Assembly (NCBI GenBank): GCA_963575745.1
Contig: CAUYUJ010014596.1
Coordinates: forward strand, 235,501-299,500
Length of the DNA: 64,000 nucleotides
Direction: 5' to 3'
Source: Prorocentrum cordatum
Taxonomy: Eukaryota; Sar; Dinophyceae; Prorocentrales; Prorocentraceae
A model generated the notes under the pieces. It did not search any database. It was not told where the DNA came from and worked only from the letters and a program-made list of their open reading frames with translations. Made by a program: the position numbers and the translations under genes. This document shows, piece after piece, positions 29,351 to 37,242 of the stretch (the first letter of the stretch is position 1; every line of letters starts with the position of its first letter).

Positions 29351-32300
29351 TCACTCCAGTACCGTAGGGGACGAGGGGAGGAGAGGTGAGACGGCAGCAG
29401 AGGGAGAGGGAGGCGACTCCTCGATCCGTCCTGCCGAACACAAAAGCAAAAGCGAACCAGCGGCGGCGGCTAGGCGCGGCAGCGGCACAACGCACGCGCA
29501 TATAAATAAACCCCCCTGCGCACGCGACACCGGCTTGGTGTGTGGTTGTTTTTTTTGTGTGTCTGTGTTGTGTTTTTGTTTGTGTGTGGTTTGTGTGTTG
29601 TTTGTTTTGTTGAGTTGTGTGTTTTTTTGGTGTATTTTATGTTTTGTGTTATATGTTGTGCTTTTAGTTGGTCCCTCCTGCGGTGGCGCGCCCGCCCCGT
29701 CAGTATCTTGATGAGCAGCATCTGGTGGAACAGCTCCAGCAGCACGGTCGGAGGCCTGGCTCTGGGCCTCGTCCATGCCCGCTGCCGTGAGGCCCACGTT
29801 GCGGACAGGGCTGATTCCCCGCGGGGCCGCCGCTGCCGCGGCAGCGGCTGAGGTGGCGGGGGCTCCGCCCCGACTCTGAGGTGAGAGCGGTGAGCCACCG
29901 CCGAAACCCGCCACATGGTTCTTGACACGGTACTTGTTCTTGAACGGGTCGAAGGTTGGCGCCTCGTCGATGGGGACGATCACGCGGGTGGGCAGCGGCG
30001 GCTCGTGGTCCGTGGACGGCGTCGGCGAGAGGTCGACCTGGCCAGGATCGATGACGCTGGCTCCGAAACGTGGCACCGCTTCGGGGGCTCGGCCATCGGC
30101 CTGAGTCTCGCGAGGCGGCGAGCTCGTGGAGCTCCCTGGGGCCTTGCGTGAACTGTGGCGGCTGCAGGTCCTGCTGCGCGGGACGCGCCCGCCCGTGTGG
30201 CGGTCGCGTGGCGAGGTCGCCTGGGCATTCGCGCGCTCGGAATCCGCCCTGCTCGGGGATCGGATCGGCGCCGCGCAGGGTGATGGGCTGGGCTGGCGAG
30301 AGGCGCTTGTGCCGCCCTCCGCCGTGGCTGTGGCCTGGTCGGGGTCGACAGCGTCGGGGCGGGGGCTGACGTGGTGGGCGCTTCCCTCGCTGTGCCGCGG
30401 GAGGGCGCTGTGATGCGCCTGGATGTGCGTGAGGACGAGCGGGGTAAGCGGCTGCCTCTCCCGCTCAGGTGGGGCAGGTTTTGCCTGGGCAGGGCGCAGT
30501 GCTGCAGCCACGTTTGGCGGGGGCGTGTGCTGGCGCGGTTGCCAAGCGCGCACGTTCGCATCACGCCATCCTTCGGGGCGCCCAGCCCTGCCACGGTTTG
30601 TTGCAGCCCCCTGGGCTGAAGCCGCAGGGGTTATCACTGCGGGCTGGTTGCTGGAGGTGCCATCATGTCGGCCTGAGTAAAGGCCCCAGGCGCGCGTGGA
30701 CCCTGGCACTGGCGAGGTGGCCCTTAGGGCCTGCACGGGTGCACGCGGGTAGCCGATGACCGCTGGGTGTACCCTGGCGTGGGGGGCGTGGCCGTAGCTG
30801 GAGGCGGCTGCTCCAGCAGCCGCGGGCCTGGCACCTATGGGGCCACGGTAGTAGGCGGCAACCCCGTCGTAGGCCGTGTTACCGCCTGTCGGGACTCGCG
30901 CGGGGGAGCGGTAGCGTGGCGTGCCCTGCTGTCCTGCGTCACGTTGGTCCCGCTGCTGGATGCGCTGCTGGTGCTGTTGGTGACGCTGCCAGTCGGCTCT
31001 CGAGAGGGGACGGGTGTCGGGGAGGATGGTGGGCACGTCGGGCCGCTGCCAGCCCCGATAGACGTGCTCGAAGGCGTGGTCAGGGTAGGTCCCCCCTACG
31101 GGTGAGTATCGCCGCACATGCTCCATGTAGTCGATGTTCTGCGGCTCGGAGATCGCCGTGATGTTGACGGCTCGCTGGTGCGCTGGTCCATAGAGGCAGA
31201 AACTACCACGGTGGCTGCGGTCGTGGTTTAGCTCGGCTTCGGTCGTGGCACGGCTCACCATGGCGTCGCAGAGTCGCATGTCGTAGTCGAGGGCTTGGGG
31301 CCCAGGACCACCCTCGGCGTCCCAGTGCAGTACCGCGTCTCGCCAGCGGGTGCGGGTAGTGTGGATGCGCTCGGCGATCGACTCGCAGACGGTCCTGACC
31401 GTGACACGATCCCTGTACATGTTGGTAATGGCTAGGGAATAGGGTCGGCGGACCGTCTTATTGAAGGTGAATTCCTCCTTGAGGGCCTGGTGGGGACTGA
31501 AGAGCACGTAGCCTTCCCTCCAAAGCGGTTGGTCGGGGGAAGGTTCTTCGGGCATCCCCGTTCCTGTGAATCCAGGTGGCCGCCTTGTGCCGTCAGGCAG
31601 TCCCTGCCTGGGGACGCGCCGCGGCTGCGGTGGGAAGTACCATTGACCCTGGTAACCTGCTTGCCCTGGTTGTGGAGGTTCCCCCCCGGGGCCTGAAGGC
31701 GCTCGGGGGGGTTCCTTAAGGTCGTGGAGGGCTGGCGCGTTGCCGAATTGGCGGGCAAGGATGTGCGGCGGCATCCCTGTGGCACGGACGTCGAGCAGGC
31801 TGTGTGGACTGGGGGGATGGGGGCACCTGCTGGACAGGCAGCATGTGTCGGAGTCCCTGTTGTTGGTGCTGTATGCACACGTCCAACTGTTGCACGAGTA
31901 GTCCGTGGACCAGTCCATGAGTGTACGCAGTCCGCTGCGGCCGCAGTCTGGGCACGTTGGTTGGCCCGAGGTGCCGAGCTGCGTGTTGCGGCGAGCCGCG
32001 CAGTACTGACAGCATTGGAATCGACACTGTAGGCAAGACCAGCGTCCTGGTAAAGGTGGGAGCGCATGCTCGTTTGTGCCTGGGTCGTCTGGGTGGGGTC
32101 GCGGGCGATCCCACAAGGGCCAGACGTCAGCAAACCAGGATTGGCCTGTAGTGCGGACAACCTCGGCGGGGAGGCGAGCGTCCTCGGCATGGCACCTGAT
32201 CCACTGGGGCCCCATGTCCGCTGGTACCATGACGGTGCGCCAGGTGTCGTCCGCTTTGACGTGGACTTGGGTCGGTGCCCAGAGCTTAGTAGTGGTGTCG

Positions 32301-34507
32301 CCGTGGTCGTGGTGGAGGATGACCCAGCCGTCCCGCCCCGCCACCGCAGAGTCAATAACGCGGTGGCCCATGACTGTCGTCCCCCACGGTAAGTAGGCAC
32401 CATCGTGGTGATCACCAGGGTCAAGCCAGACCTCGATGCCAGGGGCATTGACACGGGCCCGCACATCACGGACGTGGTAGGCGAGGACGTGGTAGGCAGT
32501 CGGCTCCTCTTCCGTCACAATGTGCTCCCACGTCTCGATGCCATTGTTGTCTGAGGTGGAGTTCCCGCCACTCTGTCGTGACGAGCGAGAGGCAGATCGT
32601 CGTGGGCGGGCACGGCCTCGGGCGAGGGCGGCGGCCGCGCTGATGAGGGAAGGCGTACGGCGTTCGTCGGCTCCAGATGACGTCGATGAGCGGTCTGGAC
32701 TGTGCGCCAGGGCTGTGCCTGACTTGTACGTGCGTGGTGGGCCCGACGCGGCCCCAGGGCTGGAGCCGCTGGGGCGCGACCCGCGTGCGTCAGGGTGCCC
32801 CCGCACGGGGACAGCTTGCAAGCCAGTGTACACCAGGTCGATGAGTGGTTTCGGGTCCAGCTGGAGCATGTGAAGCGAGACGCGTGGGCGGGGCTGGTTA
32901 GGGTCATCCCTGGTGGCTGCTTCCGTGTCGTAGTGCTGTTTGGCCCATACTCGCGCTGCCTCTGGCGAGTATAGTGCCTGCGGCGGTGGCCATGCTGCCG
33001 CGATGGCTGGTCTGCGCCTGGTGCTAGCTTCCTGGTCGTGAGCTTCAGCCGCCTCACGGAGATCTGGATGATCGTAGCCAGCGATGTGGAGGGCGTGCGC
33101 GCAGTCGCCCATGCCATAGGCGTGTGGAAGGGCACGGCACCTGGAAGCAGCTTCTGTGGGGGCACACCAGTCCATGCGGATGAGGAGGCTCAGGACCCGA
33201 GGGTAAATGAGGCGCGCTCCGTGGGCCTCCCCTTTCACGTAGTTGTGCCTGTTTTCCCCGCGCGGTGGTTGGGTGGCCTCGCACATCCAGAGTGCGATGG
33301 GTCCCCACGCGAGGGTGTCCTCTTCAAGACTGTAGGGCGGGTGGGGCGGCATTGCATACCACGCGGCCAGCGAAGGGTGCACGCTCGCGTACGTGCGGCC
33401 AACGTTGGTGCCAGTTCGGCCCTTCGCTTCACGGCGGGGACCTGGCAAGAGGTGCCCTCCACTGGCAGCAAGACGGGCCGCAAGGTCGCCGCGGGTCCCA
33501 TGCCAGAAGACAGTGGGCGCGTCGGTGGTGGGTTGGCGGAGGTCCCACGTGAGGTATGGGAAGATTGTCTCGCCTGAGTTCCCGCCCGAGTCTTCCAGCA
33601 CCCAAGTGAGGCGGTTCGGTGGCCTCTGCATGATGTCCGTCCACGGCCCCAGCGCTTGGAGTGTTGGATCATGAGTAAATCGAGGATGGTCGTGGAGTCG
33701 CAGAGCGTCTTTGATGTCCTCTGTAGACACGCCACTGTTACCTAGCGCAAAGCCGTTTTGATACAGGGCGTTAAGTATGCTCTTCGGCGGCACGGGGACC
33801 GCTGGGTCGCGCTGGATGGTGTTGCGTAAGTTGCGTGTCGGTGGCTTGAGGGCTGTGTAAGGCATACCAGGGCCTGAAGGCGCCTGGGGCCTGTCGGGTG
33901 ATGCATAGCGTGCTCGCCGTCGTGGTGGTTGGGTGTCCGCGTCGGGGGAGGAACCACGAGCATCAGCATGTCGGAAGATGGACCACGGGCTATCGTGGGT
34001 GCGCTCACGCGTTTCCCTTGCCTCGGTGTCGCTGCCGTGTGCTGTGGCATCCTCGTTAGTCGGTAGGTTACCGAATGCCGCGCCGCTCTTGGAGCCGTCT
34101 CGTGGAGACGGGCTGGTCGATCTTGGTGTGACAGACGAGGCTCGCGATACGGCGGCAGTGACTTCGACGATGGCGGCGGTGGTGGCGGTAGTGACATCGG
34201 CGACTGCGGCGGCAACTGCTGCGGCGTAGTGTTCCTGCAGCAGCGGATGTCGGAGTGCGTGCACATGCTGGTCGTCGTGTTCGTCGGCGAGCGTGCACGG
34301 CATTTTGTATGTGGCCTCATCCGCGGCCTCCTGCTCGGTTGGCAACAGCGGAGGCACCACTGGGCTGTGGATGAGTCCAGGGCCCGCGCACAGATGCGGG
34401 CTCCTACGTGTCCGACAGCTCCCTGGGCAAGAAGTTTGGCACCGACGAGTAGAAGACCACACACGACTCCACCCGTGGCAATAGCCCCTAGCTTGCCGCT
34501 GGCCCAT
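29351..34507 (-). CDS. LINE-C ORF4, giant ORF with ART-like motifs and Cys cluster
   Basis: 1718 codons without a stop. The real N-terminus is unclear; residues 1-50 look like a shadow of ORF3, and coding character begins about residue 55 (LLPTEQEAADEATYKM). Residues 331-385 read TVFWHGTRGDLAARLAASGG and later GRTYASVHPSLAAWYA, followed by ALWMCEATQ and ARLIYPRVLSLLI. A H-G-T, Y-A-S, A-x-Y-A layout recalls PARP/ADP-ribosyltransferase folds; this is a tentative reading. Residues 825-895 carry CLQC, CCQYC, CPDC and further Cys, a zinc-ribbon-like cluster. The rest is Pro/Ser/Arg-rich. The last 60 residues cover an A/C-rich low-complexity stretch and may not be translated. Four hairpin repeats are read through. 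It ends in TGA one codon-frame step before pol. Confidence 0.65.
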   Translation of the reverse strand: MGQRQARGYCHGWSRVWSSTRRCQTSCPGSCRTRRSPHLCAGPGLIHSPVVPPLLPTEQEAADEATYKMPCTLADEHDDQHVHALRHPLLQEHYAAAVAAAVADVTTATTAAIVEVTAAVSRASSVTPRSTSPSPRDGSKSGAAFGNLPTNEDATAHGSDTEARETRERTHDSPWSIFRHADARGSSPDADTQPPRRRARYASPDRPQAPSGPGMPYTALKPPTRNLRNTIQRDPAVPVPPKSILNALYQNGFALGNSGVSTEDIKDALRLHDHPRFTHDPTLQALGPWTDIMQRPPNRLTWVLEDSGGNSGETIFPYLTWDLRQPTTDAPTVFWHGTRGDLAARLAASGGHLLPGPRREAKGRTGTNVGRTYASVHPSLAAWYAMPPHPPYSLEEDTLAWGPIALWMCEATQPPRGENRHNYVKGEAHGARLIYPRVLSLLIRMDWCAPTEAASRCRALPHAYGMGDCAHALHIAGYDHPDLREAAEAHDQEASTRRRPAIAAAWPPPQALYSPEAARVWAKQHYDTEAATRDDPNQPRPRVSLHMLQLDPKPLIDLVYTGLQAVPVRGHPDARGSRPSGSSPGAASGPPRTYKSGTALAHSPDRSSTSSGADERRTPSLISAAAALARGRARPRRSASRSSRQSGGNSTSDNNGIETWEHIVTEEEPTAYHVLAYHVRDVRARVNAPGIEVWLDPGDHHDGAYLPWGTTVMGHRVIDSAVAGRDGWVILHHDHGDTTTKLWAPTQVHVKADDTWRTVMVPADMGPQWIRCHAEDARLPAEVVRTTGQSWFADVWPLWDRPRPHPDDPGTNEHALPPLPGRWSCLQCRFQCCQYCAARRNTQLGTSGQPTCPDCGRSGLRTLMDWSTDYSCNSWTCAYSTNNRDSDTCCLSSRCPHPPSPHSLLDVRATGMPPHILARQFGNAPALHDLKEPPRAPSGPGGEPPQPGQAGYQGQWYFPPQPRRVPRQGLPDGTRRPPGFTGTGMPEEPSPDQPLWREGYVLFSPHQALKEEFTFNKTVRRPYSLAITNMYRDRVTVRTVCESIAERIHTTRTRWRDAVLHWDAEGGPGPQALDYDMRLCDAMVSRATTEAELNHDRSHRGSFCLYGPAHQRAVNITAISEPQNIDYMEHVRRYSPVGGTYPDHAFEHVYRGWQRPDVPTILPDTRPLSRADWQRHQQHQQRIQQRDQRDAGQQGTPRYRSPARVPTGGNTAYDGVAAYYRGPIGARPAAAGAAASSYGHAPHARVHPAVIGYPRAPVQALRATSPVPGSTRAWGLYSGRHDGTSSNQPAVITPAASAQGAATNRGRAGRPEGWRDANVRAWQPRQHTPPPNVAAALRPAQAKPAPPERERQPLTPLVLTHIQAHHSALPRHSEGSAHHVSPRPDAVDPDQATATAEGGTSASRQPSPSPCAAPIRSPSRADSERANAQATSPRDRHTGGRVPRSRTCSRHSSRKAPGSSTSSPPRETQADGRAPEAVPRFGASVIDPGQVDLSPTPSTDHEPPLPTRVIVPIDEAPTFDPFKNKYRVKNHVAGFGGGSPLSPQSRGGAPATSAAAAAAAAPRGISPVRNVGLTAAGMDEAQSQASDRAAGAVPPDAAHQDTDGAGAPPQEGPTKSTTYNTKHKIHQKNTQLNKTNNTQTTHKQKHNTDTQKKQPHTKPVSRAQGGLFICACVVPLPRLAAAAGSLLLLCSAGRIEESPPSPSAAVSPLLPSSPTVLE
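29530..29690 (-). promoter_or_regulatory. A/C-rich unstructured stretch upstream of pol
   Basis: On the minus strand about 130 bases contain almost only A and C (CACAAAAAAAACAACC-like). It contrasts sharply with the GC-rich ORFs and lies about 200 bases before the endonuclease. It could be an intergenic leader for internal translation of pol; inference only. Confidence 0.3.
30607..30630. repeat. Core hairpin in ORF4
   Basis: Arms CCCCTG/CAGGGG perfect; core GGCTGAAGCC. Confidence 0.85.
31681..31711. repeat. Core-variant hairpin in ORF4
   Basis: Arms CCCCCCCGGG/CTCGGGGGGG pair at 9 of 10; core GCCTGAAGGC, a compensated variant of the usual core. Confidence 0.8.
32747..32778. repeat. Core hairpin in ORF4
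   Basis: Arms CCCCAG/CTGGGG perfect, then CGCG/CGCG after one bulge; core GGCTGGAGCC. Confidence 0.85.
33038..33057. repeat. Possible inverted-orientation core hairpin
   Basis: Arms GTGAG/CTCAC perfect around CTTCAGCCGC, the core seen from the other strand. Confidence 0.45.
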
Positions 34508-36333
34508 TTCAGGACACCCCCGAGGCCGACCCCGACTGCGGTGGCTCCGCCCGAGACGCTATCTCTGAGTTTGACGCTGGTCCATTTGAGAGTGGCCCAC
34601 AATGTGGACGTGACATTGTATGTCGTTTTGCGTCGGGCTGTGGTGGCCACCGATGGGCCTGGTGCCGTCGCTTTGCGTCGTCGTCGTTGTCGGTCGCTGG
34701 GGTCTCGGCTCGGTGTCGGCAAGTACCCATCGATCTGGTCCTTGTACGGCATTGCTATCGCGATGGCGCACGTGGCCACAAAGAGGCAGATGAGGCAGCC
34801 ACAATGTCGTGATGCCGCTGCGCTGTGCTGGGGCTCGTGGGAACCGCTGGCATCTGGGTACTCATCATCGATGGGGTCGTTGTCGATGTCGGCCTGCCAG
34901 TGGCCAATGACACTGGGGTTGGAGTCAGTCGCGTTGTCACGGTGTACAGAGGTGAAGGGCGTGGTGCTGCCACCTGCGGTCTGGGGATGTCCAGGTCTAG
35001 CCAGTGGTGCAGCGGGGCTGAAGCCGCCACTGCACAGGCTGGCATGAGCTGGCGATGCAGTGGAATGGCTTGTCGCGTCGGCGGCAGTGACGCCTTCAGC
35101 GTCGTTGAGCTGTGCGCCAGGGTCGGCCTGAGCTGAGTTGTGGGGCGGACTGCTGTGCAACGAGGTGTGCCCAAAGTAGGGTTCACTGTCGCGGTCACGC
35201 TGGGCCGAGTCGCCTGGTGGTGTCGTGCCGTCTCGATCCTGGGTATCGATGCCGTCCTGGCTATCGTCCGACGCGTGGAACGAGTCCATGGATATGTTGC
35301 CGATATCGCTGGCCGCGATGTGCTGTAGCAGCCATGATACGGGATCATCTGCGGCCTGATCGGTGCCGTCCATCGGCGCCGCGGCGAGCTCCGCCTCGAC
35401 GAGCGGCAGCATGTCTGGCGGTTGGTGCAGGATCACGTCGGCGAGGTACGCCATGGCGTCTTGGTCGGGTGGAGGGAGGCCTCTTGGCAGCAAAGCATGG
35501 GCCCGTGAGAGGTATGGCGGCAAAGGTGCCGTGAAAGCCTCAGGGCCGACGAGCGTGGCACGAGCGCCCTGGTATTCCAGAAGGAGGCCAAAGTAGCGGG
35601 TGGCGTACTCGCGGCTGCTCTGGATACGAGTGAGGTTGCGGTTGGTGCGCTGCCTGTCGGGGCCCGCTCTGTGCCAGATGTCCTCGCACATGTCGACCGC
35701 GGTGCGCTGACGCAGGGCGTCGGTTGTGTCCTCAGAATCCTCCTGAAAGAGGTGATCGTACTGTGGCAGATGAAGCGTCGCCAGGATGTACGGGACGCAG
35801 TCCTCGAGCCATGCCCAGAACACGTCCTGGTGGTCCTCACCTGGTGCCCACGCCGCAGCACACGGTATGAGCCGGGCGCGGATCATCATCAGGTGCCAGA
35901 AAGCAGGGTCCTCCTCGGGTTCGCCCCTAGCGCACAGGGGGGTGGTGAGACCCGTAGGGCGATAGCGGGGCACAACAGCGGGGCTGAAGCCGCCACTGTG
36001 TGCCTGGCCTATGCCGCACGGACCCGCGGCAACGGTGCTGTTCACGATCGGGTCCAAAATGGTGCAGTGATCGTACTTGTAGATGCTGTCATCGTAGAGG
36101 TAGAAAAGGGTCCCACGTTCAGCGTGTCGCAGGAGAACCTCACCTCCATGCTGGGGCGCACCGCCTGAAGACGGGTGTGCTCCAGCGAGCGAGGGGAGGG
36201 CCAGGCTGCAGGCAAGGCGCCACATGATGGCGAGGCCTGGCGGGCGGCGCGAGCGATGAGCCAAAAGCTGCATGTCAGCACGCATCCTCAGATACCCCTG
36301 CATGCTCATGTACATTGCAACAGACACACCCAC
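33742..36333 (-). CDS. LINE-C ORF3, membrane-segment protein
   Basis: Frame of 863 codons from about 36333. Near the N-terminus GLAIMWRLACSLALPSLAGA looks like a signal or anchor helix. The middle (EDHQDVFWAWLEDCVPYI; YATRYFGLLLEYQGARATLV) is well-behaved globular sequence with no recognised family. Near residues 535-555 CGCLICLFVATCAIAIAM is a strong membrane helix, and near 625-650 a second one follows (GGVVCGLLLVGAKLLAQGAV). After about 34400 the frame turns Pro/Arg-rich and the adjacent ORF4 frame becomes the coding-like one, so the true product probably ends near 34400 or shifts -1 into ORF4. Three hairpin repeats, two of them translated as SGGFSPA, lie in linkers. Confidence 0.6.
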   Translation of the reverse strand: MGVSVAMYMSMQGYLRMRADMQLLAHRSRRPPGLAIMWRLACSLALPSLAGAHPSSGGAPQHGGEVLLRHAERGTLFYLYDDSIYKYDHCTILDPIVNSTVAAGPCGIGQAHSGGFSPAVVPRYRPTGLTTPLCARGEPEEDPAFWHLMMIRARLIPCAAAWAPGEDHQDVFWAWLEDCVPYILATLHLPQYDHLFQEDSEDTTDALRQRTAVDMCEDIWHRAGPDRQRTNRNLTRIQSSREYATRYFGLLLEYQGARATLVGPEAFTAPLPPYLSRAHALLPRGLPPPDQDAMAYLADVILHQPPDMLPLVEAELAAAPMDGTDQAADDPVSWLLQHIAASDIGNISMDSFHASDDSQDGIDTQDRDGTTPPGDSAQRDRDSEPYFGHTSLHSSPPHNSAQADPGAQLNDAEGVTAADATSHSTASPAHASLCSGGFSPAAPLARPGHPQTAGGSTTPFTSVHRDNATDSNPSVIGHWQADIDNDPIDDEYPDASGSHEPQHSAAASRHCGCLICLFVATCAIAIAMPYKDQIDGYLPTPSRDPSDRQRRRRKATAPGPSVATTARRKTTYNVTSTLWATLKWTSVKLRDSVSGGATAVGVGLGGVLKWASGKLGAIATGGVVCGLLLVGAKLLAQGAVGHVGARICARALDSSTAQWCLRCCQPSRRPRMRPHTKCRARSPTNTTTSMCTHSDIRCCRNTTPQQLPPQSPMSLPPPPPPSSKSLPPYREPRLSHQDRPARLHETAPRAARHSVTYRLTRMPQHTAATPRQGKRVSAPTIARGPSSDMLMLVVPPPTRTPNHHDGEHAMHHPTGPRRLQALVCLTQPSSHRHATYATPSSATQRSPCRRRAYLTPCIKTALR
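33868..33888. repeat. Core-variant hairpin in ORF4
   Basis: Arms CCAGG/CCTGG perfect; core GCCTGAAGGC plus G. Confidence 0.75.
35007..35035. repeat. Core hairpin in ORF3
   Basis: Arms GTGCAG/CTGCAC perfect; core GGCTGAAGCC with short inner mismatch. Translated SGGFSPA. Confidence 0.85.
35971..36002. repeat. Core hairpin in ORF3
   Basis: CACA/TGTG and CAG/CTG pair with one bulged A; core GGCTGAAGCC. Translated SGGFSPA. Confidence 0.85.
36156..36180. repeat. Core-variant hairpin in ORF3
   Basis: Arms GCGCACC/GGTGTGC pair at 6 of 7; core GCCTGAAGACG. Confidence 0.7.
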
Positions 36334-36486
36334 AGCAAGATGACAGGTGTCCCTACACCAGATAGCTTGCTCGTGCTGCTGCCAAAACTGACATGATATG
36401 ACAAGAAAGAGATACGACGCGAAGAGAGAAGAGATGCCTCTGAAGGCGCTTCCTCGGAGGGCTGAGGCAGGCTCTCTGAGGCACCT

Positions 36487-37242
36487 TCAATAGGGTTCCT
36501 GAGTGGCCCGACCCTTGTCTTTGCCTTTGTCAGCCCCTGGGGGCCCCGTCCCTGGGGTGACCTGGCCTGGCTGGTCAATCCACCCGCAGACAGCCACGGG
36601 ATCGGCAACTGATGCAGCTTCCTCCTTTTTTGTTTCGAGAGTGGCCACCTGTGGCAGGTGGATGGTGCCCCCCGTGAGGTGCCCGAGGAGGGCCTGGATG
36701 TCGCCACGCAGTGCAGCAGCTTCGGTAGTTGCCGTCTGTTGCTGGGTGACGACGGTGGCAAGCCCTCGTTCCAAACCTGAAACGTGCTCCGTGAGTGTGG
36801 CCTGGGATGAGAGAACGCCCGCAAGCTGAACCTGCATGTTATCCACCGTGTTGGCAAGCAGCTCGTGCTGTTGTTCCATGTGTTGGATGCGGGTCGTGGC
36901 GGCATCTGACAGTTTAGGGGCCGTTGCGAAGCGTTCGCCGAGGGTGTTCAGTTCGCGAGATGCCACGCTGAATTCATCCCCTGATGAGAGGATCTCGACG
37001 TCGTCAGCGTCGCCTGGTACCTCGGCGGCTGTGGCAGCGTCCCCTTCCGTGTGGCCCCCGCCTTCAGCCGCCACCGTGCCAAGTTGCGGGTCATGACCAC
37101 CTGGTCCTTGGACGGCCGTCTGCTTCGGCAGCTCCATCCGTGCCGTGCGGGGGTGCAGAGGAGCTGCGGCCTGGGGCGCCGTGTGATCTTGCGTGCGGCG
37201 TGGCGTCGCGTTTCCCACTGGAGGATCGGTGGCGCTTGGCAA
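36487..37242 (-). CDS. LINE-C ORF2, coiled-coil protein
   Basis: 251 codons, overlapping the end of ORF1 by about 150 bases in another frame. The N-terminal 85 residues are Pro/Ala/Thr-rich. DDVEILSSGDEFSVASREL is acidic. Residues 110-195 (TTRIQHMEQQHELLANTV; NMQVQLAGVLSSQATL; TEHVSGLERGLATVV) show heptad spacing and predict a coiled coil. The C-terminus ends ADKGKDKGRATQEPY. No family recognised. Coiled coils are common in LINE ORF1 proteins that trimerise on RNA, but that role is inferred. Confidence 0.55.
   Translation of the reverse strand: MPSATDPPVGNATPRRTQDHTAPQAAAPLHPRTARMELPKQTAVQGPGGHDPQLGTVAAEGGGHTEGDAATAAEVPGDADDVEILSSGDEFSVASRELNTLGERFATAPKLSDAATTRIQHMEQQHELLANTVDNMQVQLAGVLSSQATLTEHVSGLERGLATVVTQQQTATTEAAALRGDIQALLGHLTGGTIHLPQVATLETKKEEAASVADPVAVCGWIDQPGQVTPGTGPPGADKGKDKGRATQEPY
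37051..37074. repeat. Possible inverted-orientation core hairpin in ORF2
   Basis: Arms GTGGC/GCCAC around CCCCGCCTTCAGCC. Confidence 0.4.

Noticed and set aside
36430-36490. CTGAAGGCGC near 36440 as another core hairpin
   Set aside because: Flanking bases do not pair beyond three positions.
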